From CAYMND01 sp964465065 (GTDB lineage Bacteria; Acidobacteriota; Aminicenantia; UBA2199), in contig CAYXHZ010000029.1 of NCBI GenBank assembly GCA_964465065.1, positions 1 to 37,736 on the forward strand: DNA of 37,736 nucleotides, in the 5' to 3' direction. Position 1 is the stretch's first letter. The number at the start of each line of letters is the position of its first letter. A program made the position numbers and the translations under genes. The notes below the pieces were generated by a model. The model worked only from the letters and a program-made list of their open reading frames with translations. It did not search any database and had not been told where the DNA came from. This document shows, piece after piece, positions 7,753 to 15,517 of this stretch.

Positions 7753-8253
7753 GTGCAAGAATTTGATAACAATATCGAATTGATCGAAGAACAAGTCATC
7801 TCCATCCGCCGGGTCACCAAGGTTGTCAAGGGAGGTAAGAACCTCCGCTTCTCAGCTGCCGTCATTGTCGGAGATAAGAACGGCAAGGTCGGTCTCGGTA
7901 AGGGCAAGGCCCGGGAAGTCCCGCTGGCCATCAAGAAGGCGGTGGCCGATGCCAAAAAGAACATGGTGACCATTCCCTTGACCAAGGATACCATTCCCTA
8001 TTACACGGTCGGCAAATATGGCGCCGGTCAGGTCGTTCTGCGGCCGGCGGCTCCCGGTACCGGAGTTATCGCCGGTGGCGCGGTACGCGTCATCATGGAA
8101 CTGGGTGGGATCAAGAACATTCTGACCAAGAGCCTGCGCAGCAAGAATACCTTGACTGTCGCCCGGGCCACCATCGAAGGTTTGAAGACCCTGAGCGCTC
8201 CCGGAACCATATCCAAAAAACGGGGTATTGCGGAGGAAGAACTATGGCAGTAA
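7753..8253 (+). CDS. rpsE: 30S ribosomal protein S5 (GTG start)
   Basis: S5 takes part in decoding accuracy and lies at the mRNA entry channel. It shows the double-stranded-RNA-binding signature VGDKNGKVGLGKGKAREVPLAIKKA (about residues 38-62) and the second-domain block APGTGVIAGGAVRVIMELGGIKNILTKSLRSKN. The start codon is GTG with AAGGAGAGG upstream at good spacing. Length is 166 residues. Its 3' end overlaps rpmD by ten bases, so rpmD translation is probably coupled. Confidence 0.96.
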   Translation: MQEFDNNIELIEEQVISIRRVTKVVKGGKNLRFSAAVIVGDKNGKVGLGKGKAREVPLAIKKAVADAKKNMVTIPLTKDTIPYYTVGKYGAGQVVLRPAAPGTGVIAGGAVRVIMELGGIKNILTKSLRSKNTLTVARATIEGLKTLSAPGTISKKRGIAEEELWQ

Positions 8254-8450
8254 AGAAAAAAACAGCTTCGATGCTGAAGATAAAGCTGGTTCGCAGTCTG
8301 ATCGGTCGAACCGAGAAACAGCGCGCCGTGGTGAAAGGGCTTGGCCTGACCAAGATCAACTCTGAAGTGGTTCGCGAGAACCGACCCGAAATACTGGGCA
8401 TGATCAAGAAGATCGAGTTCATGCTCGAAGTAACGGAGGTTGCCCAATGA
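8244..8450 (+). CDS. rpmD: 50S ribosomal protein L30
   Basis: L30 is a small 50S protein. The 68 residues contain KLVRSLIGRTEKQRAVVKGLGLTKINSEV, matching the family IGRxxxQRxTVxGLGLxxxxxxV pattern, and end with a short helix after IKKIEFMLEV. A GGAGGAA Shine-Dalgarno sequence lies inside the end of rpsE. It overlaps rpsE by ten bases and rplO by four (ATGA). Confidence 0.94.
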   Translation: MAVKKKTASMLKIKLVRSLIGRTEKQRAVVKGLGLTKINSEVVRENRPEILGMIKKIEFMLEVTEVAQ

Positions 8451-8896
8451 TTACCCTCTCCAATTTAAAACCGGCCGAAGGTGCCGTCAAGAAAAGAAAA
8501 CGGGTCGGCCGCGGCCCCGGTTCCGGAAACGGTAAAACGGCAGCCCGCGGTATGAACGGCCAGAAGTCGCGCAGCGGATATTCGCGGAAACGCGGTTTCG
8601 AAGGCGGACAGATGCCCTTGGTCCGGCGTATCCCCAAACGTGGATTCACCAATATTTTTAAAAAGGAATTCAATATCATCAACCTCAGCGTGATCGAACA
8701 GTGCGGCCTGGAAGAGATCAATATCCATGATTTCTTCGAACTCGGCGCCGCCAAGAAACCGGAGGCGATGATCAAGATCCTCGGCCAGGGCGAACTGACC
8801 CGGAAAGTGAAGGTATACGCGCACAAATTCTCGAAATCCGCGCTGGAGAAGATCGCAAAAGCCGGCGGTGAGGCCGTTGTTTTGCAAGGAGAATAA
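8447..8896 (+). CDS. rplO: 50S ribosomal protein L15
   Basis: L15 is a late-assembly 50S protein with a long basic N-terminal extension. The signature KKRKRVGRGPGSGNGKTAARGMNGQKSRSG (about residues 15-44) and GFEGGQMPLVRRIPKRGF are unmistakable. The C-terminal domain carries VKVYAHKFSKSALEKIAKAGG. The 149 residues are normal. Its stop directly abuts the secY ATG, and the Shine-Dalgarno sequence for secY (AAGGAG) lies in its last codons. Confidence 0.97.
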   Translation: MITLSNLKPAEGAVKKRKRVGRGPGSGNGKTAARGMNGQKSRSGYSRKRGFEGGQMPLVRRIPKRGFTNIFKKEFNIINLSVIEQCGLEEINIHDFFELGAAKKPEAMIKILGQGELTRKVKVYAHKFSKSALEKIAKAGGEAVVLQGE

Positions 8897-10273
8897 ATGA
8901 TCACCTTTTTCCGCAACATCCTGATCATCCCCGAGCTGAGAAAACGGGTAATATTTACCTTCCTGCTTTTGGCGGTATACCGGATGGGCTCCCAGATCAT
9001 CACCCCGGGAATCAACGTGGAGGCTCTGGAACAGTTTTTCCAGCAGGCCAAAAGTTCGATCCTGGGCTATATGGATTTATTCACCGGGCAGAACCTGTCC
9101 AGAATGACCATCTTCGCCATCGGCATCATGCCTTATATCAGTGCGTCGATCATTCTGCAGCTGCTGCAGGTGGTTTGGCCCTACCTGGAACGCATCTCCA
9201 AAGAGGGCGAGCTCGGCCGCAAGAAGATCACTCAGTACACCCGCTATGGAACCGTATTCATCGCGGTCATCCAGTCGTTCAGTATCGCCGTGGCTCTGGA
9301 GAAGATGAATCCAGCCGGTCTGCCGGTCGTCCTCAACCCCGGCTGGGGCTTCAGGCTGTTGACCATTCTCACCCTGACCACCGGGACGATTTTCGTCATG
9401 TGGCTGGGTGAGCAGATATCCGAACGCGGTATCGGCAACGGGATCTCCCTGATCATTTTCGCCGGTATCGTTGTCGGTCTGGTACCGGCGACGGCCCGCA
9501 CGATCAACGACCTGTCAACCGGTGACACCAACCTGTTCAAGATTCTGTTTTTGCTGATCATGATGGTGGCGGTCATCGCTTTCGTCGTCTACATCGAAAT
9601 GGGCCAGCGGCGCATTCCGATCTCGTACGCCAAGCGCATCCAGGGGCGGCGCATGATGGGCGGCCAGAGCACGTTCCTGCCGCTCAAGGTCAACACCGGC
9701 GGCGTCATCCCGATCATCTTCGCTTCGTCGGTGATCACCATCCCGGCCAGCATCGCCGGCTTTATCAATCATCCCTGGGCGCAGAAAGTATCGTCGTCCC
9801 TGGGCTTTGGCATGCCGCTGCACAACCTGTTCTATATCGCCGCCATCATCTTTTTCACCTATTTCTACATCTCGATCATATTCAACCCCTCCGACGTGGC
9901 CGAGAACCTCAAGAAGCACGGCGGATTCATCCCGGGTATCCGGGCCGGGAAAAACACCTCGGATTACATCGATACGGTGCTGTCGCGTCTGACCTTCATC
10001 GGCGCGTTGTACCTGGTGTTGATCGCCATCATCCCGACATTTTTGACCAGTGGCTTTCACTTTGACGCCCTGCCGTTCATCGGGGAATGGATCGAGACCA
10101 ACATGCCCAAATTCCTGATCGAAGGCATGGGCTTCAACTTCTGGTTCGGCGGCACCTCCATCATGATCGTCGTCGGCGTGGCCATGGATACCGTGCAGCA
10201 GGTCGACGCCCAGTTGGCCATGCGCAACTACGAATCCTTCGGTATGAAAGGCCGGGTTCGCGGGAGACGATAA
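8897..10273 (+). CDS. secY: Protein translocase subunit SecY
   Basis: SecY forms the channel of the general secretion machinery in the inner membrane. The protein (458 aa) shows the expected ten hydrophobic segments. Motifs include the plug-region PGINVEALEQFF, the GIMPYISASIILQLL stretch of TM2, GIGNGISLIIFAGIV in TM4, the basic cytoplasmic loop GQRRIPISYAKRIQGRR, and the late cytoplasmic HGGFIPGIRAGKNTSDYI loop. The end MRNYESFGMKGR is typical. It is the housekeeping copy by position in the spc operon. Confidence 0.97.
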   Translation: MITFFRNILIIPELRKRVIFTFLLLAVYRMGSQIITPGINVEALEQFFQQAKSSILGYMDLFTGQNLSRMTIFAIGIMPYISASIILQLLQVVWPYLERISKEGELGRKKITQYTRYGTVFIAVIQSFSIAVALEKMNPAGLPVVLNPGWGFRLLTILTLTTGTIFVMWLGEQISERGIGNGISLIIFAGIVVGLVPATARTINDLSTGDTNLFKILFLLIMMVAVIAFVVYIEMGQRRIPISYAKRIQGRRMMGGQSTFLPLKVNTGGVIPIIFASSVITIPASIAGFINHPWAQKVSSSLGFGMPLHNLFYIAAIIFFTYFYISIIFNPSDVAENLKKHGGFIPGIRAGKNTSDYIDTVLSRLTFIGALYLVLIAIIPTFLTSGFHFDALPFIGEWIETNMPKFLIEGMGFNFWFGGTSIMIVVGVAMDTVQQVDAQLAMRNYESFGMKGRVRGRR

Positions 10274-10278
10274 GGATC

Positions 10279-10914
10279 ATGAAACGAGTCATTCTCTTCG
10301 GGGCTCCCGGCGCCGGTAAAGGCACACAGGCCGAAATCATCCGTACCCGTCTGGGCTACGTCAAGATTTCGACCGGCGAGCTGATCCGCGCCGAGGTCAA
10401 ATCCGGGTCGGCGATCGGTCTCGAAGTGAGATCGGTCATCGATCAGGGTGAGCTGGTCCCCGACGAGATCATGATCGATATGGTGAAGAAGCGTTTGGCC
10501 CAGGCGGATATTCAGACCGGATACATTCTGGACGGTTTTCCGCGGACCCCCGCCCAGGCCAGAGCCTTGGAAATGATACCGGTCGATCACGAATTTGTGT
10601 TCTATATGAAAGTCGGTGATCCGGAAAAGGTCGTCGGCCGGGCGGCTACCCGCCTGACCTGTACCCGTTGCGGCGTCACCTTCAGCCAGTTGAGCAAACA
10701 GCCCAAGCTGGAGGGGATCTGTGACAATTGCGGCGGAGAGTTGATCCGCCGCAGCGACGACCAGGCGGACACCATCCGGCAACGGATTCTGATCTATCGG
10801 CGCGAAACCAAACCGGTGATCGATTTTTTCAGACAGAGAGGCACTTTGATCGATATTGACGCTTCCAAAGACATCGAAACGGTTGCCGGCGTGATTGGAG
10901 GGTATCTGCAATGA
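10279..10914 (+). CDS. adk: Adenylate kinase, zinc-lid form
   Basis: Adenylate kinase interconverts ATP, ADP and AMP. The ATG at 10279 gives MKRVILFGAPGAGKGT with the P-loop at residues 8-16; the longer frame from 10087 only runs through secY. AMP-binding and lid motifs follow: STGELIRAEV and DGFPRTPAQA. The lid has Cys128, Cys131, Cys148 and Cys151 (CTRC and CDNC), the zinc-type lid. It is 211 residues. It overlaps map by four bases. Confidence 0.97.
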   Translation: MKRVILFGAPGAGKGTQAEIIRTRLGYVKISTGELIRAEVKSGSAIGLEVRSVIDQGELVPDEIMIDMVKKRLAQADIQTGYILDGFPRTPAQARALEMIPVDHEFVFYMKVGDPEKVVGRAATRLTCTRCGVTFSQLSKQPKLEGICDNCGGELIRRSDDQADTIRQRILIYRRETKPVIDFFRQRGTLIDIDASKDIETVAGVIGGYLQ

Positions 10915-11660
10915 TCATCCTCAAACGGCACCACGAACTCGAGTTGATGCGTCAAGCCAACCGCATCGTCGCCGTGGTGCTTTCGGAAATCGCCGACCGG
11001 ATCAAACCGGGAGTCAGCACCGGAGAACTGGATGAATGGGCGGAGTCGCGGATCAGAAGTTTGGGTGCCGTTCCCGGGTTCAAAGGCTATCGCGGCTATC
11101 CGGCGACGCTGTGCACATCGGTCAACGAGCAGGTGGTGCATGGGATTCCTAGCCGGAACTGCATTCTTCAGGAAGGCGACATTGTCGGGATCGACACCGG
11201 AACCTGTTATCAGGGCTACTATGGCGACGGTGCCTGCACCTTCGCGGTGGGCGCGATCCGTTCTGACCTGAGCCAGATGCTGCGAACTTGCCAAGAGTCG
11301 CTCGAAGAGGGCGTAAAGGCCGCCCGGATCGGCAACCGGGTGAGCGACATATCGGCGGCCATTGACAAAGTGGTCCGGTCCAAGGGTTTCGAGATTGTCC
11401 GGGACCTGACCGGTCATGGTATCGGGGCCAACCTGCATGAAGATCCGCAGGTGATCAACTACAACGACGGCAGAAAGACGGAAAGGCTCAAGACCAACAT
11501 GACTCTGGCTATCGAACCGATGATCACCAACGGCACGTATCGCGTAAAGACTCTGGCGGATGGTTGGACGGTCGTGACCGAAGACGGCAGCTATTCTGCG
11601 CACTTCGAACATACCGTGGCCATCACCGACAACGGCCCCGAAATTTTAACGAGGATTTAA
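10911..11660 (+). CDS. map: Methionine aminopeptidase, type I
   Basis: This enzyme removes the N-terminal Met from nascent proteins. All five metal ligands are visible: Asp95 (GIDTG), Asp106 (GDGACTF), His169 (LTGHGIG), Glu202 (AIEPM) and Glu233 (HFEHT). The substrate His is His78 (VVHGIP). The 249 residues fit the short type Ia form without an N-terminal zinc-finger extension. The adk-map-infA order is common in the spc operons of many bacteria. Confidence 0.97.
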   Translation: MIILKRHHELELMRQANRIVAVVLSEIADRIKPGVSTGELDEWAESRIRSLGAVPGFKGYRGYPATLCTSVNEQVVHGIPSRNCILQEGDIVGIDTGTCYQGYYGDGACTFAVGAIRSDLSQMLRTCQESLEEGVKAARIGNRVSDISAAIDKVVRSKGFEIVRDLTGHGIGANLHEDPQVINYNDGRKTERLKTNMTLAIEPMITNGTYRVKTLADGWTVVTEDGSYSAHFEHTVAITDNGPEILTRI

Positions 11661-11887
11661 TGGCTGCAAAAGAGCGAGATGTGGTTGAAGTTAAAGGTGT
11701 GGTGATCGAATCATTGCCAAATGCTACATTTCTGGTAGAATTGGAGAAGAATCATCATCGCATCACCGCGCATCCTTCCGGGAAGATGCGCAAGAATAAT
11801 ATTCGTATTCTGCCGGGCGACAAGATTCTGATGGAAATATCGCCGTACGATATCACCCGTGGACGTATCATTTATCGATATAAATAG
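11660..11887 (+). CDS. infA: Translation initiation factor IF-1
   Basis: IF-1 is a one-domain OB-fold factor that blocks the A site during initiation. The ATG at 11660 overlaps the map stop (TAATG) and gives 75 residues with the family pattern: VVEVKGVVIESLPNATFLVEL, HPSGKMRKNNIRILPGDKI and SPYDITRGRIIYRYK. A frame from 11564 is only read-through of map. The usual GHxxxAHxSGKMR reads HHRITAHPSGKMR here. The GAGGA upstream is in the last map codons. Confidence 0.97.
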   Translation: MAAKERDVVEVKGVVIESLPNATFLVELEKNHHRITAHPSGKMRKNNIRILPGDKILMEISPYDITRGRIIYRYK

Positions 11888-11910
11888 AAAAATTTAAAAA
11901 AGGAGGCATG

Positions 11911-12024
11911 ATGAAAGTCAGGGCTTCGGTAAAGAAGATATGCAGTAAGTGTAAGATCATCAAGCGCAAAGGCGTTGTTCGGGTAATCTGCAAAGACCCC
12001 AAACACAAACAAAGACAAGGATAA
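11911..12024 (+). CDS. rpmJ: 50S ribosomal protein L36, zinc (C+) form
   Basis: This 37-residue gene is short and easily missed. It starts MKVRASVKKICSKCK and continues IIKRKGVVRVICKDPKHKQRQG, the canonical L36 sequence. Cys11, Cys14, Cys27 and a following His form the zinc-binding set. A strong AAAGGAGG Shine-Dalgarno sequence precedes it; an extra ATG three bases upstream (11908) would add one residue. Its place between infA and rpsM is standard. Confidence 0.97.
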   Translation: MKVRASVKKICSKCKIIKRKGVVRVICKDPKHKQRQG

Positions 12025-12034
12025 GGAGGTCAAC

Positions 12035-12403
12035 TTGGCACGTATAGCAGGCGTGGAAGTACCCAATAACAAACGGGTAGAAATCGGTTTAACCTATATT
12101 TTCGGTATCGGACGGTCGAAGGCGAATTTCATTCTCGATCTGACCAAAGTCGACAAGGACAAGAAGGTCAAGGATCTGAATGCGGATGAGCTCGCCAGAA
12201 TCCGTAAACATATTGAAAACGATGAAATGGTCGAAGGGGATCTGCGCAAGCGGATCAACCAGAACATAAAAATGTTGATGGATATCAACTGTTATCGCGG
12301 GCGGCGTCACAAGATGGGTTTGCCGGTTCGTGGCCAGAAGACGAAGACCAATGCCAGAACACGAAAAGGACCTCGCGGCTCGATGATCAAGAAAAAGAAG
12401 TAA
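12035..12403 (+). CDS. rpsM: 30S ribosomal protein S13 (TTG start)
   Basis: S13 lies in the 30S head and touches the P-site tRNA and the 50S subunit. The start codon is TTG, chosen because AAGGAGGT sits seven to eight bases upstream and the product MARIAGVEVPNNKRVEIGLTYIFGIG is the exact family N-terminus. The C-terminal RGQKTKTNARTRKGPRG tail is diagnostic. It is 122 residues. The rare start codon is offset by an unusually strong ribosome-binding site. Confidence 0.96.
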   Translation: MARIAGVEVPNNKRVEIGLTYIFGIGRSKANFILDLTKVDKDKKVKDLNADELARIRKHIENDEMVEGDLRKRINQNIKMLMDINCYRGRRHKMGLPVRGQKTKTNARTRKGPRGSMIKKKK

Positions 12404-12419
12404 CGGAGGCTAAATCAGC

Positions 12420-12815
12420 ATGGCGAAGACAACTGCGAAAAGCCGCGGAAAGAAGAAAGAGAAGAAGATCGTATCCCACGGGATGATGTTCATTCATTCT
12501 TCTTTCAACAATACAATCATCACCATTACCGATCAATCCGGCAATGTGCTCTCCTGGGCCGCCGGCGGCATGATGGGCTTCAAGGGATCCCGGAAATCGA
12601 CTCCCTTCGCCGCTCAGCTGGCTGCGGAAAAGGTGTTGAAAGAGGCGGAAAACTACGGTATCAAAACCCTCGATGTCGAAGTCAAGGGGCCGGGTGCCGG
12701 TCGTGAAAGTGCACTGCGCAGCATCAGCGCGACACGGTTTCAGGTCAGAACAATCAAAGATGTAACCCCGATCCCGCACAACGGCTGCCGGCCGCCGAAG
12801 AAACGCCGGGTGTGA
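12420..12815 (+). CDS. rpsK: 30S ribosomal protein S11
   Basis: S11 forms part of the 30S platform and the mRNA exit. Family blocks include FIHSSFNNTIITITDQSGNVLSWAAGGMMGFKGSRKSTPFAAQ (about residues 23-65 in pieces), VKGPGAGRESALRSI and the C-terminal DVTPIPHNGCRPPKKRRV. Length is 131 residues. The N-terminus is lysine-rich, as usual. rpsD follows after 18 bases. Confidence 0.97.
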   Translation: MAKTTAKSRGKKKEKKIVSHGMMFIHSSFNNTIITITDQSGNVLSWAAGGMMGFKGSRKSTPFAAQLAAEKVLKEAENYGIKTLDVEVKGPGAGRESALRSISATRFQVRTIKDVTPIPHNGCRPPKKRRV

Positions 12816-12833
12816 TCGGGCAGGAGATAAACA

Positions 12834-13466
12834 ATGGGAAGACAAACAGGACCTATGTGCCGGCTTTGCCGTGCGGAAGGCAATAAACTGTTTTTGAAAG
12901 GCAAACGCTGCCTGACCGACAAGTGCGGTCTGGAACGGCGCAATTATCCCCCCGGACAGAAAGGGGCCAAGGTGAATTTCCGCAAGTCCAACTACAAGTT
13001 GCAGCTGCGGGAAAAGCAGAAAGTGAAACGCTTCTACGGCGTGGGCGAAAGGCAGTTTCTGGTTTTCTTCGACAAAGCCGCTCAGAAGAAGGGTATCACC
13101 GGCACCAACCTGCTGCAGACCCTGGAACTGCGTCTGGACAATGTGCTCTACCGCATGAACCTCGCCTATTCCCGCGCCCATGCCCGCCAGATGATCCGCC
13201 ACGGACATATTGCGGTCAACGGCCGTAAAGTGACCATTCCCTCGTACATCCTCAAAGCCGAGGATGTGGCCGGATTCAATGCCAAAGCCAGAGAGAACGA
13301 GCATGTCAAGGCGATGCTGGCCGATCTGAAGGGTTTGGTGGAAGTGCCCAGCTGGCTCTTGATGGAAGAAAACAATTTCGCCGGTAAAGTCAACTCGATT
13401 CCGACCCGTGAAGACATCTCGATAGAAGTAGAAGAACATCTTATCGTCGAATTGTATTCCAAGTAA
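12834..13466 (+). CDS. rpsD: 30S ribosomal protein S4, probable zinc form
   Basis: S4 starts 30S assembly and binds 16S rRNA. The protein opens GRQTGPMCRLCRAEG and then has KRCLTDKCGLERRNYPPG, giving a CxxC ... CxxxxC set in the first 35 residues, as in zinc-binding S4 proteins. The S4 RNA-binding domain is seen as LELRLDNVLYRMNLAYSRAHARQMIRHGHIAVNG (about residues 96-130). It is 210 residues and full length. Confidence 0.96.
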   Translation: MGRQTGPMCRLCRAEGNKLFLKGKRCLTDKCGLERRNYPPGQKGAKVNFRKSNYKLQLREKQKVKRFYGVGERQFLVFFDKAAQKKGITGTNLLQTLELRLDNVLYRMNLAYSRAHARQMIRHGHIAVNGRKVTIPSYILKAEDVAGFNAKARENEHVKAMLADLKGLVEVPSWLLMEENNFAGKVNSIPTREDISIEVEEHLIVELYSK

Positions 13467-13477
13467 AGGAGGGCTCC

Positions 13478-14524
13478 ATGAATTTGAATTATCAACGGCC
13501 CCGCTGGCTCGAAATCGAGGAGTTGACCGGTTCCTATGGGAAGTTTGTCGCCGAACCTTTTGAACGGGGTTATGGAAGCACCATCGGTATCGCCTTGAGA
13601 CGGGTACTGCTGTCCATGATTCAGGGAGCTGCCATCACGGCCGTCCGGATAGAAGGTGTGCTGCATGAATTTGCAGTCATGCCCGGTGTTTTTGAGGATG
13701 TGCTCAACGTGATCCTGAACATCAAGAACATTCCGTTCAAGCTGATCGGCGACGAGCCCAAGACCATCCGCATCAACAAAACTTCGGGCACCGAGGTCAC
13801 TTCGGCCGATATCGAGGCGCCGTCCGGTGTCGAGGTTCTCGACAAGACGCTGCATATTGCCTACCTGGAAGAGGGTACACCTTTCCTGGCGGAAATGATC
13901 GTGGACAAGGGCATGGGCTATCGTCTGTCCGAACTGAATTTCAACGAGACCCTGTCGGTCGATTTCATCCCGGTTGATTCCAACTTCAACCCGGTCGAAA
14001 AGGTCAAATACACCATCCTGCCGGCCCGTGTCGGCAAGAGAACCGATTACGAAAAGCTGATACTGGAAGTCTGGACCAACGGCAGTATCTGCCCACGCGA
14101 ATGCGTATCACGGTCGGGACAGATTCTGCGCGAGCATCTGGCCATATTCCTGAATTTTCAGGATCAGAATCCCATCGCCTCGGTCACCGAGAAAGAGGTC
14201 GGCGTCGGCCTGGAAGCCAAGAGCGATGTGCTGATGCGCGGCGTGGAAACTATGGGACTTTCGGTGCGTGCCTTGAAGTGCCTCAAGAAACTCGGAGTTG
14301 ATTTCATCTACGAATTGGTGGAAAAAACCGAACACGAGTTGCTCAATTCCAAGAATTTTGGCAAGAAGTCACTCGAGGAAATTATTTCCAAGTTGAGCGA
14401 GTACGAGCTGGTTCTGGGGCAGAAATTGTCGGACACCCACCGTAAAACGATAGAAAAACGCCTCGGCAGCGAGGTGGCTGAAGAAGAAATCGATGATGAT
14501 GACGAGAAGGAGTATGAAGTATGA
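13478..14524 (+). CDS. rpoA: DNA-directed RNA polymerase subunit alpha
   Basis: The alpha subunit dimer nucleates RNA polymerase assembly. The N-terminal domain has FVAEPFERGYGSTIGIALRRVLLSM (about residues 18-42), the assembly signature. The C-terminal domain (about 245-325) has the two helix-hairpin motifs, with SVRALKCLKKLGV and NFGKKSLEEI. Arg264 corresponds to E. coli Arg265, which touches UP elements, but the position of Asn268 is Lys267 here. The 348-residue length includes an acidic tail (EEEIDDDDEKE). It overlaps rplQ by four bases. Confidence 0.97.
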   Translation: MNLNYQRPRWLEIEELTGSYGKFVAEPFERGYGSTIGIALRRVLLSMIQGAAITAVRIEGVLHEFAVMPGVFEDVLNVILNIKNIPFKLIGDEPKTIRINKTSGTEVTSADIEAPSGVEVLDKTLHIAYLEEGTPFLAEMIVDKGMGYRLSELNFNETLSVDFIPVDSNFNPVEKVKYTILPARVGKRTDYEKLILEVWTNGSICPRECVSRSGQILREHLAIFLNFQDQNPIASVTEKEVGVGLEAKSDVLMRGVETMGLSVRALKCLKKLGVDFIYELVEKTEHELLNSKNFGKKSLEEIISKLSEYELVLGQKLSDTHRKTIEKRLGSEVAEEEIDDDDEKEYEV

Positions 14525-14931
14525 GGCACCTGAAAGCCGGTTTTAAACTGCGTCGGAATCCGGCGCACCGTAAGGCGCTGCTGCGGAACCTGACCGCCAG
14601 CGTCATAGAAAAAAATCGTGTCGAAACGACCGTGACCAAGGCCAAGGCAGTCAAGCCGATCGTGGAAAAGATGATCACCCTTGGAAAATCGGGGTCTTTG
14701 GCGGATAAACGGAGAGCGTTCGCTTTCTTTTTCAGCCGCAAGACCGTTCACCACCTTTTCAATGAGGTGGCCCCCCGTTTCATGGATAGAAACGGCGGCT
14801 ATACTCGGATCCTGAAAGGCGGATTCCGCAAGGGTGACGGCGCCGAAATGGCGATCATCGAATTCGTGGACTATCAGTTTGAAGCCAAAACGGATAAAAA
14901 GAAGGCGAAAGCCAAAGAAAAAAAGGCCTAA
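14521..14931 (+). CDS. rplQ: 50S ribosomal protein L17
   Basis: L17 lies near the tunnel exit and closes the alpha operon. The start MRHLKAGFKLRRNPAHRKALLRNL fits the family MRHxxxxxKLxRxxxHRxAlLrNL pattern. The middle has VEKMITLGK, and NGGYTRILKGGFRKGDGAEMAIIEFVD is the C-terminal signature. The 136 residues end with a Lys-rich tail. No strong terminator is seen behind it; a tRNA gene starts eight bases later. Confidence 0.96.
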   Translation: MRHLKAGFKLRRNPAHRKALLRNLTASVIEKNRVETTVTKAKAVKPIVEKMITLGKSGSLADKRRAFAFFFSRKTVHHLFNEVAPRFMDRNGGYTRILKGGFRKGDGAEMAIIEFVDYQFEAKTDKKKAKAKEKKA

Positions 14932-14938
14932 GCAACAG

Positions 14939-15010
14939 GCGGGCATAGCTCAATGGTAGAGCACAAGCTTCCCAAGCTTGGGGTTGCGGGTTCGAGCCCC
15001 GTTGCCCGCT
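14939..15010 (+). tRNA. tRNA-Gly(CCC)
   Basis: The 72 bases fold into a full cloverleaf. The acceptor stem is GCGGGCA with TGCCCGC, the D stem GCTC with GAGC, the anticodon stem CAAGC with GCTTG and the T stem GCGGG with CCCGT around the loop TTCGAGC. The seven-base anticodon loop is TTCCCAA, so the anticodon is CCC, which reads the GGG glycine codon. The discriminator is T and CCA is not encoded, so the tail must be added by tRNA nucleotidyltransferase. The gene sits between rplQ and bactofilin, probably in the same transcript. Confidence 0.95.
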
Positions 15011-15032
15011 TTTTGAAAAAAACCGAGGTAAG

Positions 15033-15509
15033 ATGAGCGTCTTCGGAAAGAAAAACCAAAGTGCGTATACTCCGTACACGGCCAGCATTCCCGCGGTGAA
15101 ACCGCAGGAATTGCCGTCCACTTCCAAACTTGGCAAGACTTTGCAGCTCAAAGGCGAATTGCATGCCCAGGAAGAGGTGGTCATCGAAGGAATCCTGGAA
15201 GGAACCATCAAGTCCGATGGCTTGGTGATCGTCGGAAAATCCGGGCGCGTCACCGCCGATGTGGTCGCCCGTGAAATCATCATCAAGGGTGAAGTCAACG
15301 GCAATGTGACCGGCCTGGACAAAGTCGAAATCGTACCCATGGGTGTGCTGAACGGCAACATCATCTCGCAGCGGGTTGTTTTGGCTGAGGGCGCGATATT
15401 CAAGGGAAATATCGATATGTCGGTCAAAGGGGAAGACAAGAAAGCCGAAGTCGACAAGAAAGTGCCATCCGGCAATCCCAAGCCTCTGATCGCCAACGCG
15501 AAAAGATAG
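15033..15509 (+). CDS. Bactofilin (polymer-forming cytoskeletal protein)
   Basis: Bactofilins are nucleotide-free cytoskeletal proteins that polymerise through a right-handed beta-helix and often recruit cell-wall or polysaccharide enzymes to a cell site. The 158 residues have a disordered N-terminus to about residue 30, then repeating short beta turns (GEVVIEG-like strands: VVIEGILEGTIKSDGLVIVGKSG, then VVAREIIIKGEVNGNV, LDKVEIVPMGVLNGNI) to about 135, and a Lys-rich tail. This is the DUF583 fold pattern. A GAGGTAAG Shine-Dalgarno sequence is present. It is followed by lipM after eight bases; no peptidase partner is adjacent. Confidence 0.9.
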   Translation: MSVFGKKNQSAYTPYTASIPAVKPQELPSTSKLGKTLQLKGELHAQEEVVIEGILEGTIKSDGLVIVGKSGRVTADVVAREIIIKGEVNGNVTGLDKVEIVPMGVLNGNIISQRVVLAEGAIFKGNIDMSVKGEDKKAEVDKKVPSGNPKPLIANAKR

Positions 15510-15517
15510 AGGGGCCG

